Assembly: GCA_964518835.1 (NCBI GenBank)
Contig: CAZFKU010000033.1
Location: 1-15,593, forward strand
Length of the DNA: 15,593 nt
Source: AB-629-J13 sp964518835
Lineage (GTDB): Bacteria; Fidelibacterota; Marinisomatia; Marinisomatales; AB-629-J13
Direction of reading: 5' to 3'
The position numbers and the translations under genes were made by a program. This document shows positions 7,824-14,884 of this stretch, piece by piece; the stretch's first letter is position 1; every line of letters begins with the position of its first letter. Below the pieces are notes generated by a model that saw nothing but the letters and a program-made list of their open reading frames with translations, made no database searches and was not told the origin of the DNA.

Positions 7824-8527
7824 TTAGAGACAATATCAATTAATTCCACCTCAAAAATCAAACATTCGTTGGGACCTATCTTGCCACCGCTGCCTCTTCT
7901 GCCGTAGCCCAGTTCCGGTGGGATAAAAAGCTCCCATTTTGCACCCACTTTCATGAGCTGTAACCCTTCAGACAAACCTTTAACAACAGATCGAAGGCTA
8001 AATTCAATTGGTTCTTCATTATCAGTAGAACTATCAAATATTGTGTTATCCAAGTGTTTTCCGGTATAGTGTACTTTTACACTTTCATTCACATTAGGAC
8101 TTTTTCCAGAACCGGAACGAAGCACTCTATACTGGAGTCCGCTTGGGAGTTCAACTACACCCTTTTTGGTTTTGTTTTTCTCCAGGAATTTTTCACTTTT
8201 AGATTTATTCTGTTCGGCTAAAACTTTCTGCTGTTCCGATTTATTCATACGCACTTCCATATAATAATCCCGGAGCATCTGTCTTGTGTCATTTTCACTT
8301 AATTTAGGATCTTCACCTTTATAGCTGGTCACAAACCCATCGTAAAATAAATCAGGATTGATGTCAAACTCCTGTCTTTTATAGGACGAGCCAAGATTGA
8401 CACCCATCCCGTAACTGATTGAATCCATTTTTGTGGTAAGGTCCACAGAACCGGAATCACTGCTGCTGTTTTTTGAACAGGAAATACCCGTGAATAACAG
8501 GATTGGAATTAAAAAGATCCTTTTCAA
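7820..8527 (-). CDS. FKBP-type peptidyl-prolyl cis-trans isomerase, putative lipoprotein
   Basis: This is an envelope prolyl isomerase of the FkpA/Mip type. The first 16 residues are a signal and C17 is the likely lipidated cysteine (TGISC, a loose lipobox lacking the usual leucine at -3). Residues 30-120 form the helical FKBP N-terminal dimerisation region. Residues 128-233 form the FKBP catalytic domain: LPSGLQYRVL, VHYTG (Y154), FD at 164-165, F177, VV at 181-182, PPELGYG (Y208) and FEVELIDI. The position of the FKBP12 tryptophan at the pocket floor is leucine here (L185 in VVKGLSEGLQ). The start is TTG at 8525-8527, fixed by an in-frame stop four codons upstream and a well-placed AAGGA. 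It lies 22 bases downstream of the YbjQ-family gene and ends tail-to-tail with the SDR gene. Confidence 0.9.
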   Translation of the reverse strand: MKRIFLIPILLFTGISCSKNSSSDSGSVDLTTKMDSISYGMGVNLGSSYKRQEFDINPDLFYDGFVTSYKGEDPKLSENDTRQMLRDYYMEVRMNKSEQQKVLAEQNKSKSEKFLEKNKTKKGVVELPSGLQYRVLRSGSGKSPNVNESVKVHYTGKHLDNTIFDSSTDNEEPIEFSLRSVVKGLSEGLQLMKVGAKWELFIPPELGYGRRGSGGKIGPNECLIFEVELIDIVSN

Positions 8528-8533
8528 TTTATA

Positions 8534-8538
8534 TCCTT
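8534..8538 (-). promoter_or_regulatory. Ribosome binding site that decides the TTG start of the FKBP gene
   Basis: On the minus strand AAGGA lies 6 bases before TTG at 8527. An in-frame TAA at 8537-8539 overlaps this site, so nothing upstream can be the start, and no ATG occurs before the signal-peptide core. Confidence 0.8.
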
Positions 8539-8549
8539 AAAGATGAGGT

Positions 8550-8870
8550 TCAGTTTTTTGATAATTTAACCGCTGTTCCATAAACCAGCAGTTCAGCAGT
8601 GCTCTGTAAAATCATGGATGTCTGGAAGCGGACTCCCACTATACCATCTGCCCCAAGTTCTTTTGCTCGTTCTTTCATACGCTGAATGGATTGCTCTCTG
8701 GATTCCGCCAGCATACCGGTATATTCCTTTATCTCTCCGCCAACAACAGACCGAAGAACAGCGCTGATATCTTTGCCAATATGTCGTGCCCGAATTGTAT
8801 TGCCTATGACCGTTCCAAGGGCAGCAGTAATGGTGTATCCTGCAACTGTTTCGGTTGTGACCAGGATCAT
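8550..8870 (-). CDS. YbjQ/UPF0145-family protein
   Basis: The product has 106 residues, the normal size for this family (E. coli YbjQ has 107). Conserved blocks are TTETVAGY at 5-12, LGTVIGNTIRARHIGKDI near 18-35, VGGEIKEYT at 43-51, the R-E-Q-S helix, LGADGIVGVRFQTS near 72-85, and YGTAV at 97-101. Family members form pentameric or decameric rings of unknown function and have been called heavy-metal-binding by annotation. GAGGT lies 8 bases before the ATG. The start overlaps the stop of the preceding 70-residue membrane protein (ATGA), so the two are translationally coupled. Such membrane-protein and YbjQ pairing hints that the ring acts at the inner membrane, but this is inference. Confidence 0.88.
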   Translation of the reverse strand: MILVTTETVAGYTITAALGTVIGNTIRARHIGKDISAVLRSVVGGEIKEYTGMLAESREQSIQRMKERAKELGADGIVGVRFQTSMILQSTAELLVYGTAVKLSKN

Positions 8871-9079
8871 TTTGTAATACCTCTAAATGTTTCTTTCCCT
8901 TTGGAGCGTTGATTTTCCTGATAAATATCAAGGAGGAATAAAATAATCCCTGCAACAATAATGACAATTCCCAAACCAATAAGTGGATGAGATGTAAGAA
9001 ATTTTAAAATAATGGTGATGAATTTCAGCACCAGTAGTATGGTTCCTCCGGCAATAAGATAAATGGCTGTTTTACGCAT
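8867..9079 (-). CDS. Small two-helix membrane protein
   Basis: This 70-residue protein has two hydrophobic helices, about 5-26 and 31-51, separated by a short SHP turn, and a polar basic tail (52-70). AGGGA lies 7 bases before the ATG. The last four bases overlap the start of the YbjQ-family gene. I recognise no named family. The hairpin form suggests both ends face the cytoplasm, with the basic tail available to contact the YbjQ ring. It is the first gene of the three-gene minus-strand run and diverges from the metallo-hydrolase gene. Confidence 0.78.
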   Translation of the reverse strand: MRKTAIYLIAGGTILLVLKFITIILKFLTSHPLIGLGIVIIVAGIILFLLDIYQENQRSKGKETFRGITK

Positions 9080-9121
9080 GATATTTCCCTGAAATTAAAA
9101 AGGTAATTACTATAAAAATCA

Positions 9122-9145
9122 GTTAATTTTCCCTCAGAAAATAAC
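9122..9145. promoter_or_regulatory. Inverted repeat in the divergent gap before the metallo-hydrolase
   Basis: GTTAATTTTC (9122-9131) and GAAAATAAC (9137-9145) are complementary with one bulged A, around the 5-base spacer CCTCA. It sits centrally in the 97-bp gap between two divergent starts (9079 minus, 9177 plus), where a shared operator would be expected. No T-tract follows on the plus strand. No regulator gene is nearby. Symmetry is seen; binding is inference. Confidence 0.3.
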
Positions 9146-9176
9146 CTGAATCCGTGTAAAAACATATTGATTTATC

Positions 9177-9842
9177 ATGTCGTTCACAATAAATAAAGAA
9201 CTTTTCACTATCCACACATTTACAGGTGGTTATGATAAAAATATTACTTATTTGATTCAGCCAATTGATACAGAAAATGTGTGGACGGTTGATGCTTCTG
9301 TCTCTATTGAGAATATTCCCTATGAATTCAGAGATAAAATCAAGGGAATTTTTATTACCCACACACATGGAGATCATATTGCCTATCTTGGTCAATATGT
9401 GACCGAAAATCCAGATACTTCAATTTATATTCATGAGGAATCTTCCTATACCAAATTCAGTCAAAATAAAATTTTGGTTTCAGATGAGGAGTTCATTGAT
9501 TTAAATCAATTAAAGATCAAGGTTTTGCACACTCCCGGGCATTATCCGGACAGCTGCTGTTTCCTCTTATATGATTCTTTGTTTACCGGTGATACGGTTT
9601 TCATCGGTAGAACGGGGAGAACAATCAGCATAGGTTCCAATGTGAGAACGTTATTCAAATCTGTTTATGAGAAGATATTAACACTGCCTCAAAATTTGAC
9701 TATTTTTCCAGGACATGATTACGGACCAAAACCTTACTGTTCAATTGAGGAAAACATAAAAATCAGTCCACTGCTTCAAGCTGAGGGAGAAGACGATTTT
9801 GTTTTTCGGATGGAGGAATATGAGAGAAATAGATTATCCTGA
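9177..9842 (+). CDS. Metallo-beta-lactamase-fold hydrolase (glyoxalase II-like)
   Basis: This 221-residue protein carries all metal-binding motifs of the fold: H62-x-H64-x-D66-H67 (THTHGDH), H122 in HTPGHYPDS, D139 in TGDTVF, and H180 in FPGHDYG. The GDTVFIGRTGR block and the overall length resemble glyoxalase II-like/ETHE1-like hydrolases, which cleave thioesters or oxidise persulfides. A thioesterase-like hydrolase is the safest description. There is no signal peptide, so it is cytoplasmic. The start is an ATG with no clear Shine-Dalgarno in an AT-rich leader. Its last 23 bases overlap the next gene, indicating co-translation with the alpha/beta-hydrolase. Confidence 0.9.
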   Translation: MSFTINKELFTIHTFTGGYDKNITYLIQPIDTENVWTVDASVSIENIPYEFRDKIKGIFITHTHGDHIAYLGQYVTENPDTSIYIHEESSYTKFSQNKILVSDEEFIDLNQLKIKVLHTPGHYPDSCCFLLYDSLFTGDTVFIGRTGRTISIGSNVRTLFKSVYEKILTLPQNLTIFPGHDYGPKPYCSIEENIKISPLLQAEGEDDFVFRMEEYERNRLS

Positions 9843-10476
9843 ATTGAGGTCTGAATTACCTGAAACTGAATTTCAATTTAAGCAGTTTGGGGAAAAAACT
9901 GATATAGTGGTTGTTGGTCTCCATGGCTGGACCGGAGATGAACAATCTCTGATTCCCGTATCAATCGGAGTGAGGTGTCCCAATTCACTTTGGGTTTTAC
10001 CACGGGCACCATTCAAGGCACAGAAAATCCCAAAAGGATTTTCATGGTATGATAAACCACCAGATTCAAAAAAGGAATTAATGTTCCCAATTAGAATTAT
10101 AGAAAAAATCGTCGAATATTTCAGAAGAGAAATGGGAGACGAAATTAAAATTTTTCTCTTAGGTTTTTCTCAGGGTGCTGCTCTTTCAGCCGGAGCAGGG
10201 TTGTATTTAGATTCCAAATTGAACGGAGTCATTTCCATAGCAGGTTTTGTAAGAAAGGAATTTGTTGAACTTTCAGGAATTAAATCAAAAGAAAATTTCA
10301 GTCCCATCCTAATTTTGCACGGGACTAAAGATGAAATTGTCCCAATTGAAAAAGGAAATGAATTAAAAAACGTGTGCACTGAACTTGGTCAAAAAGTTGA
10401 GTTCATTACTTATGAGGGAAAACATAAAATTCCCGTTTCTGTTATGAGAATAATTAGGGAGTTTATAACGGATTAA
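9820..10476 (+). CDS. Alpha/beta-hydrolase, carboxylesterase/phospholipase family
   Basis: This is a 218-residue hydrolase from the ATG at 9820. The oxyanion motif is LHGWTGDEQS (34-43). FSWYD (74-78) is typical of the Abhydrolase_2 carboxylesterase group. The nucleophile elbow is G-F-S117-Q-G, and the acid and histidine are D171 (LHGTKDEIVP) and H202 (EGKH). It has no signal peptide and is likely a cytoplasmic esterase of unknown substrate. The start at 9820 is preferred because GGAGG lies just upstream (9812-9816, rather close at 3 bases). A TTG at 9799 would add seven residues without a Shine-Dalgarno. It overlaps the end of the metallo-hydrolase, so two hydrolases are made together. It ends 3 bases from the convergent cold-shock gene. 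Confidence 0.88.
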   Translation: MREIDYPELRSELPETEFQFKQFGEKTDIVVVGLHGWTGDEQSLIPVSIGVRCPNSLWVLPRAPFKAQKIPKGFSWYDKPPDSKKELMFPIRIIEKIVEYFRREMGDEIKIFLLGFSQGAALSAGAGLYLDSKLNGVISIAGFVRKEFVELSGIKSKENFSPILILHGTKDEIVPIEKGNELKNVCTELGQKVEFITYEGKHKIPVSVMRIIREFITD

Positions 10477-10479
10477 AAC

Positions 10480-10683
10480 TTATTTTATTCTCACATTAAC
10501 TGCCCGATCTCCCTTCATATCAAAATCTACATCAAACAACACCCGCTGACCTTCTCTTAATCCTCGGTTTTTAAGATGTTCCCGGAGACCGCTGACGTGG
10601 AGAAAATAATCCTCTCCATCGTCTCCAATAATAAATCCAAATCCTCTGTTCTTATCGTATTCTTTGACTATTCCTGCTTTCAT
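10480..10683 (-). CDS. Cold-shock-domain protein (CspA family)
   Basis: This 67-residue single cold-shock domain is a five-stranded barrel that binds single-stranded RNA/DNA and melts RNA structure. RNP1 is RGFGFI at 13-18 (usually KGFGFI), and RNP2 is DYFLHVS at 25-31 (usually D-x-F-x-H-x-S). The C-terminal half (GQRVLFDVDF, near 45-54) is also family-like. A histidine and aromatics in RNP2 are kept, so nucleic-acid binding should be intact. AGGG lies 7 bases before the ATG. It begins 20 bases after the barrel-protein gene on the same strand and may be read as the last gene of that run. Confidence 0.92.
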   Translation of the reverse strand: MKAGIVKEYDKNRGFGFIIGDDGEDYFLHVSGLREHLKNRGLREGQRVLFDVDFDMKGDRAVNVRIK

Positions 10684-10703
10684 TTTTCTACCCTTTTTTA
10701 TCT

Positions 10704-11270
10704 CTAAAGTAAATAATGCAATCGCATTTGAAAATCCAAATATTTCGAGCCACCCTCACCACGAATTCCGGCTTGACTTCTCGGGAACGTGACGAAGGGA
10801 ATTCCAACACCTTTATGATAATCCCTCAATTCAAAATTCATTGAATATTTTTCATTCATTTTGTATTTCATTCCAATCCCAAAAATGAAGAGGGCATCTT
10901 TTTCATCATCGATAAACCCAACATCAATTAACGTATATCCTTTAACTTTTTCCCGGGATTTAAAAGAGAATTCTACCCCCGGTCCAAATTGAAGAAAATG
11001 TCGGGAACTGTCCCCGGAATCCTGATATAATTGTGTATTTAAAATAGTAAACCTGATTCCATAAGAATGAGACATTTTCCACAATCCGCCCATGGTAAAT
11101 GAATGTGAATTGGAAAAATCAGTTCTGGGCATGAAATAACCAATCCCAGCACCTATTTCAAAAGTAGTATTGAAATTTTCCTGCTGACCATTATGAATCC
11201 CGGATGATAAAGCAACATTCAATAACGGAATGATTAAAAACCAGTTTTTATATGAAGATATATCGAACAT
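10704..11270 (-). CDS. Putative outer-membrane beta-barrel protein
   Basis: This 188-residue protein begins with a hydrophobic export stretch (about 10-23). It continues as alternating polar and hydrophobic strands rich in Gly, Phe and Tyr: FEIGAGIGYF, SYGIRFTIL, FLQFGPGVEFSF, GYTLIDVGFI, ALFIFGIGMKYKM and YSMNFELRDY. It ends in a strand (FQMRLHYLL), a pattern typical of small eight-strand outer-membrane barrels. I recognise no specific family. The start codon overlaps the stop of the prolyl oligopeptidase gene by one base (TAATG), so translation is coupled to the peptidase. Confidence 0.7.
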   Translation of the reverse strand: MFDISSYKNWFLIIPLLNVALSSGIHNGQQENFNTTFEIGAGIGYFMPRTDFSNSHSFTMGGLWKMSHSYGIRFTILNTQLYQDSGDSSRHFLQFGPGVEFSFKSREKVKGYTLIDVGFIDDEKDALFIFGIGMKYKMNEKYSMNFELRDYHKGVGIPFVTFPRSQAGIRGEGGSKYLDFQMRLHYLL

Positions 11271-13399
11271 TAATAATCAATTTCCTCATCCATATTGTAA
11301 AACATGAAAGACCAGATGTCCGCCTGTTCTTCAATATATTTTGTGATAGGCTTCCCGGCACCATGCCCTGCCTTCGTTTCGATCCTTATCAATAGTGGAT
11401 TGGGATTATCACCTCTTTTTTCTTGAAGTGCAGCTGTATATTTAAAGGAATGAGCAGGAACAACCCGATCATCATGATCAGCAGTAGTGACCATTGTCGC
11501 GGGGTAAATTGCCTCTGAGTTGATATTGTGCAGGGGAGAATAGGAATACAGGTTTTGAAAATGTTCCGGATCATCACTGCTACCAAATTCCACCGCCCAA
11601 GCCCAACCTATGGTAAATTGGTGATATCGGAGCATGTCCATCACTCCCACAGCAGGAAATGCTACCTTGAACAGTTCCGGACGTTGATTGATAACCGCTC
11701 CAATGAGCAACCCTCCGTTAGAGCCACCACGGACTGCAAGTTTTTCCGGAGATGTGTAACCGGAATGAATCAGGTATTCTGCTCCTGCGATAAAATCATC
11801 AAACACATTTTGTTTATTTTCCAGCATTCCTCCTTTGTGCCAGGCATCTCCATATTCTCCGCCGCCTCTCAAGCATGCCAGGGCGTAAACACCACCATTT
11901 TCTAATAAAACAATATTCCCTGTACTGAAAAACGGCTGCATACTGATATTGAATCCACCATAAGCGTAAAGGAGGGTGGGATTTGAGTTATCCAATTCAA
12001 TATCCTTTTTGTGAGTTATAAATAAAGGAATTTGAGTTCCATCCTTACTGGGGTAAAATGATTGTGAGGTCACATATTCCTCCGGTGAGAATGTAACTCC
12101 GGACGTTTGGTAAGTCTCAGAAGTCAGGGATGTGAGATCAAATCGGTAAATGGTTCTGGGTTGATTGAAGGTTTCAAAACTGTAAAACACCTCTTTGGAA
12201 TATTTTTTTCCACCGAACCCACCTAAACTACCCGGTGCCGGGAGTTCAACATCTTGAATAAATTCACCATTTTGGGTATGGACAAATGCTTTGTCCTGGG
12301 CATCTACCATATAAATAGCGATGAGTTTATCACCAGCAAATGAAACTGATTGTAGAGTGTGTTCACTCTCGGGAAGAATATCAATCCAATGGCTTATATC
12401 AGAATTATTTAATGTGAATGAAACCAGTCTTTTTTTCGGTGAATTTCTATCTGTCATCATATAAAATGTATTTCCGTTGTTATGGATAATACCATGTTCC
12501 CCATCAAAATCTGAAACAACAGAAATGAAGGGAGAATCTGGATTGTTCAGGTCCTGGATTGCAACCGTATTTCCATGGGTTCCTTTGGTTTGATAAAGAA
12601 TAAGAAATTGATTATCGTCAGTTGTACTTACATAAGGAGAATGTCTGGGATTTTCCGGATCTGCAAAAATCAAAATATCGGTATTTTGATCAGTCCCCAA
12701 TTCATGATAAAAAACCTTACTGTTTTCATTGGTCCCGGACAGTTCATCACCTTCGTCAGGTTTCGGGAAAGTAGAATAGTAAAATCCGTTTTCAGTCCAT
12801 GCCATTCCGGAAAATTTTATCCATTGAATATGATCATTCAGTAATTGATGTGTATTCAAATCCAGAACATAAAATTCCTTCCAATCTGAGCCGGAAGAAC
12901 TGACACCATATCCAAGATATCTGCTGTCGTTTGAAAAATAAGTTCCTCTCAAAGCAACAGTTCCATCCTCAGAAAATGTATTTGGGTTTAATACAATTTC
13001 CGGTTCTGTATTCAAATTATCCTGACGATAAAGTACCCATTGATTTTGCAGGCCGTCATTTTTATAAAAATAAAATTTGTTTCCTTCCTGAAACGGTGTC
13101 CCCCACTTCTCATAATCGTTTAACTCTGTCAATCGGTTTTTAATTTTTTTTCTAAATGGGATTTTTCTCAGGAATTTTTCTGTGGTCCTGTTCTGAGCTT
13201 TCACCCACCGGTTTGTCTGCATGGATTGATCATCTTCCAACCAGCGATAAGGATCCTCAACGGATACACCATGATATGTATCCACCACATCCACTTTTCT
13301 GGTTTTGGGATACGTGATTTTTGAACGGTCATGATAGACTGTAAAAATAAATAATGATATTAAAATTAAGGTATTGATATAGGATTGAGTTTGTTTCAT
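11270..13399 (-). CDS. Prolyl oligopeptidase family serine peptidase (S9A), exported
   Basis: This 709-residue peptidase has the standard two-domain layout. A hydrophobic N-terminus (9-22) suggests export or anchoring, followed by the S9A opening VVDTYHGVSVEDPYRWLEDD (38-57). Residues of about 100-440 form the seven-bladed propeller that limits access to short peptides. Residues of about 445-705 form the catalytic alpha/beta-hydrolase domain: YAYGGFNISM, RGGGEYGDAWHKGG, the nucleophile S560 in GGSNGG, D643 in DHDDRVVP and H679 in KAGHGAGKP. The spacings between the triad residues (83 and 36) are close to those of porcine prolyl oligopeptidase (87 and 39). It would cut proline-containing peptides on the carboxyl side of proline in the periplasm or outside. 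GAGA lies shortly before the ATG. The gene lies 69 bases after the repeat-protein gene and is coupled to the barrel gene. Confidence 0.93.
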   Translation of the reverse strand: MKQTQSYINTLILISLFIFTVYHDRSKITYPKTRKVDVVDTYHGVSVEDPYRWLEDDQSMQTNRWVKAQNRTTEKFLRKIPFRKKIKNRLTELNDYEKWGTPFQEGNKFYFYKNDGLQNQWVLYRQDNLNTEPEIVLNPNTFSEDGTVALRGTYFSNDSRYLGYGVSSSGSDWKEFYVLDLNTHQLLNDHIQWIKFSGMAWTENGFYYSTFPKPDEGDELSGTNENSKVFYHELGTDQNTDILIFADPENPRHSPYVSTTDDNQFLILYQTKGTHGNTVAIQDLNNPDSPFISVVSDFDGEHGIIHNNGNTFYMMTDRNSPKKRLVSFTLNNSDISHWIDILPESEHTLQSVSFAGDKLIAIYMVDAQDKAFVHTQNGEFIQDVELPAPGSLGGFGGKKYSKEVFYSFETFNQPRTIYRFDLTSLTSETYQTSGVTFSPEEYVTSQSFYPSKDGTQIPLFITHKKDIELDNSNPTLLYAYGGFNISMQPFFSTGNIVLLENGGVYALACLRGGGEYGDAWHKGGMLENKQNVFDDFIAGAEYLIHSGYTSPEKLAVRGGSNGGLLIGAVINQRPELFKVAFPAVGVMDMLRYHQFTIGWAWAVEFGSSDDPEHFQNLYSYSPLHNINSEAIYPATMVTTADHDDRVVPAHSFKYTAALQEKRGDNPNPLLIRIETKAGHGAGKPITKYIEEQADIWSFMFYNMDEEIDY

Positions 13400-13468
13400 T
13401 TTTTCTCTGAAGTTAAGTTAATATTATATTGAAAGGATAATTCCCAAATTGGTGATTGGTCATTGATT

Positions 13469-14833
13469 TCATGTGACAACTCCCCTTTGATAGGTAAATT
13501 CATTAATGATTTCCCCGGAGGAATTCCACTCGGTAAATTTTCCGCTCATCTCCCCGTTTTTATAAAAACAATCCACTTTTTTTATCCCGTTTTCGTGCCA
13601 GTGATTACACAATCCATTTTGGATACCGTGATTGTAATTTAGTGTTTTTTTCCTTTTTCCTGCTTCATGCCATTCTGACCATTCGCCGTGATATTTTCCA
13701 TTTTCATACCTAATCTCAAATGCTAATTGACCATTGGGAAACCATTGTTTAAACAGTCCATGGCGCAATCCTTTTTGATATTCAATTTCAGATTCTGATG
13801 CACCGGTTCGGGACCATCTTTTCCATAGACCGTCTTTTTTTCCGTTGGTATAATTCCCCTCTTCTTTTTTCCTGCTGTCTGGGTACCATGACCTTATCTT
13901 TCCATGGTGAATCCCATTTTTAAATGTAGTCAGGGATTTCCTTTTACCATTGTCGTACCAGGTTTCCCAGGTACCATTTTGTTGTCCATGGGCAAAAGAA
14001 CCGTCAGATTTTTTATGCCCGCTGGTAAACCATTGAATCTGTTTACCGTGGAGTAAATCATCCTTGTAAAATTCTTTCTGTATCATTTTACCATTTTGAT
14101 GATAAAATTTCCTTAAGCCGGATTCATAATTAATTTCTTCCTGCTTTTTTCCGTTTGTGTAAAATTTTGTCCAGATACCCTCTTTTTTACCGTTTTGATA
14201 GGATCCTTTTACACTCACATTTCCGTTTTCATACCAGAGTTTTGATTGTCCGGTAAGAATCCCATTTTTAAAATGATTGCTTTCCTTTTTGTTGGTTGAA
14301 TCATACCAGGAATTCCACTCACCTGTTTTTTGCCCATCCTTAAATTTTCCATTTTCCTTTAAACTGCCATTTGAATACCACCATTGGAAGACCCCATTTT
14401 TTATACCGGATTTCCAATGTCCTTCATACCGTTTTTTACCATTATAAAAAAAATCAATCCATCGTCCGTTTTCCTGCCCGTTTCTATATTCACCTTTTTG
14501 AGTGACGATACCGGCTTCATTGGTTATAGAAAATTTTCCATGTTGAATTCCTTCACGAAATTGTTTTTTCTCCTGTATTCTACCTGATTCAAAATAGGAT
14601 TTGAACTCACCGTGTTTGTCTCCAATTTTATTGATTTTGGAAAAAGATTTCATCAATCCATTAGAATACAATTCGATTATTGCACCATCTCTCTTAGGAA
14701 AGTACAGTTCTGCAGATGTATCTGAATTGTTTTTTGAAACAATCCATCCTACGGTTAGAAATTCATTTAAAAGAGGTTTGAACAGAGTCGGGCTTTCCGT
14801 TGAGATTATTGTTTTTAACTGATGTTTTTCCAC
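13469..14833 (-). CDS. MORN-variant / YwqK-like repeat protein
   Basis: After a unique N-terminus (about 1-72) with no signal peptide, this 454-residue protein consists of 16 consecutive units of the MORN-variant/YwqK type, pattern G-x-W-x-x-W-Y-x-N-G-x-K-K-x-x-x-x-Y-x-N-G-x-x-x. The unit-opening glycines (G75, G99, G123, G147, G171, G195, G219, then G263, G287 and so on to G431) keep an exact 24-residue step, broken once by a 4-residue loss in unit 8. Such proteins form elongated beta sheets. YwqK has been annotated as an antitoxin in Bacillus, but no toxin gene is visible here and that role should not be assumed. The start is GTG: an in-frame TAA lies four codons upstream and no ATG comes before codon 61. 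No Shine-Dalgarno is seen. A 12-bp palindrome lies just upstream. Confidence 0.85.
   Translation of the reverse strand: MEKHQLKTIISTESPTLFKPLLNEFLTVGWIVSKNNSDTSAELYFPKRDGAIIELYSNGLMKSFSKINKIGDKHGEFKSYFESGRIQEKKQFREGIQHGKFSITNEAGIVTQKGEYRNGQENGRWIDFFYNGKKRYEGHWKSGIKNGVFQWWYSNGSLKENGKFKDGQKTGEWNSWYDSTNKKESNHFKNGILTGQSKLWYENGNVSVKGSYQNGKKEGIWTKFYTNGKKQEEINYESGLRKFYHQNGKMIQKEFYKDDLLHGKQIQWFTSGHKKSDGSFAHGQQNGTWETWYDNGKRKSLTTFKNGIHHGKIRSWYPDSRKKEEGNYTNGKKDGLWKRWSRTGASESEIEYQKGLRHGLFKQWFPNGQLAFEIRYENGKYHGEWSEWHEAGKRKKTLNYNHGIQNGLCNHWHENGIKKVDCFYKNGEMSGKFTEWNSSGEIINEFTYQRGVVT
13472..14617 (-). repeat. Tandem 72-bp coding repeat array (16 units)
   Basis: This stretch encodes the 16 repeat units of the preceding protein. 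The DNA copies are diverged (the shared part is mainly the TGG, AAY-GG and TAY codons), so it is an old array, unlikely to slip at high rate. One unit carries a 12-base in-frame loss. Confidence 0.85.
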
Positions 14834-14834
14834 A

Positions 14835-14846
14835 GTAAATATTTAC
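14835..14846. promoter_or_regulatory. 12-bp perfect palindrome next to the repeat-protein start
   Basis: GTAAATATTTAC reads the same on both strands and ends one base from the GTG start codon at 14831-14833. The next bases upstream (ATAAATATTTTTTAC) are a looser copy of the same half-sites. A dimeric regulator bound here would block translation initiation or early transcription. AT-rich palindromes also arise by chance. Confidence 0.35.
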
Positions 14847-14884
14847 ATAAATATTTTTTACCATCAAAGGAAATTAATATTGAA

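Noticed and set aside
8593..8979. Minus-strand frame of 128 codons across the YbjQ and small membrane protein genes
   Set aside because: It overlaps two well-supported genes in another frame, and the family-typical residues belong to those genes.
9799..9819. TTG start for the alpha/beta-hydrolase, adding seven residues
   Set aside because: No Shine-Dalgarno is present, and the ATG at 9820 has GGAGG just upstream.
11528..11905. Open plus-strand frame of 125 codons
   Set aside because: Lies antisense within the catalytic part of the prolyl oligopeptidase gene, has no ribosome site, and its translation has no domain-like composition.
13472..14617. CRISPR-like or satellite array because of 72-bp periodicity
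   Set aside because: The period is carried by diverged codons of one continuous reading frame. There are no identical repeats with unique spacers.
13469..14833. Toxin-antitoxin (YwqK antitoxin) system
   Set aside because: No toxin-like gene is adjacent. The neighbour is a prolyl oligopeptidase and the antitoxin label rests on family naming only.
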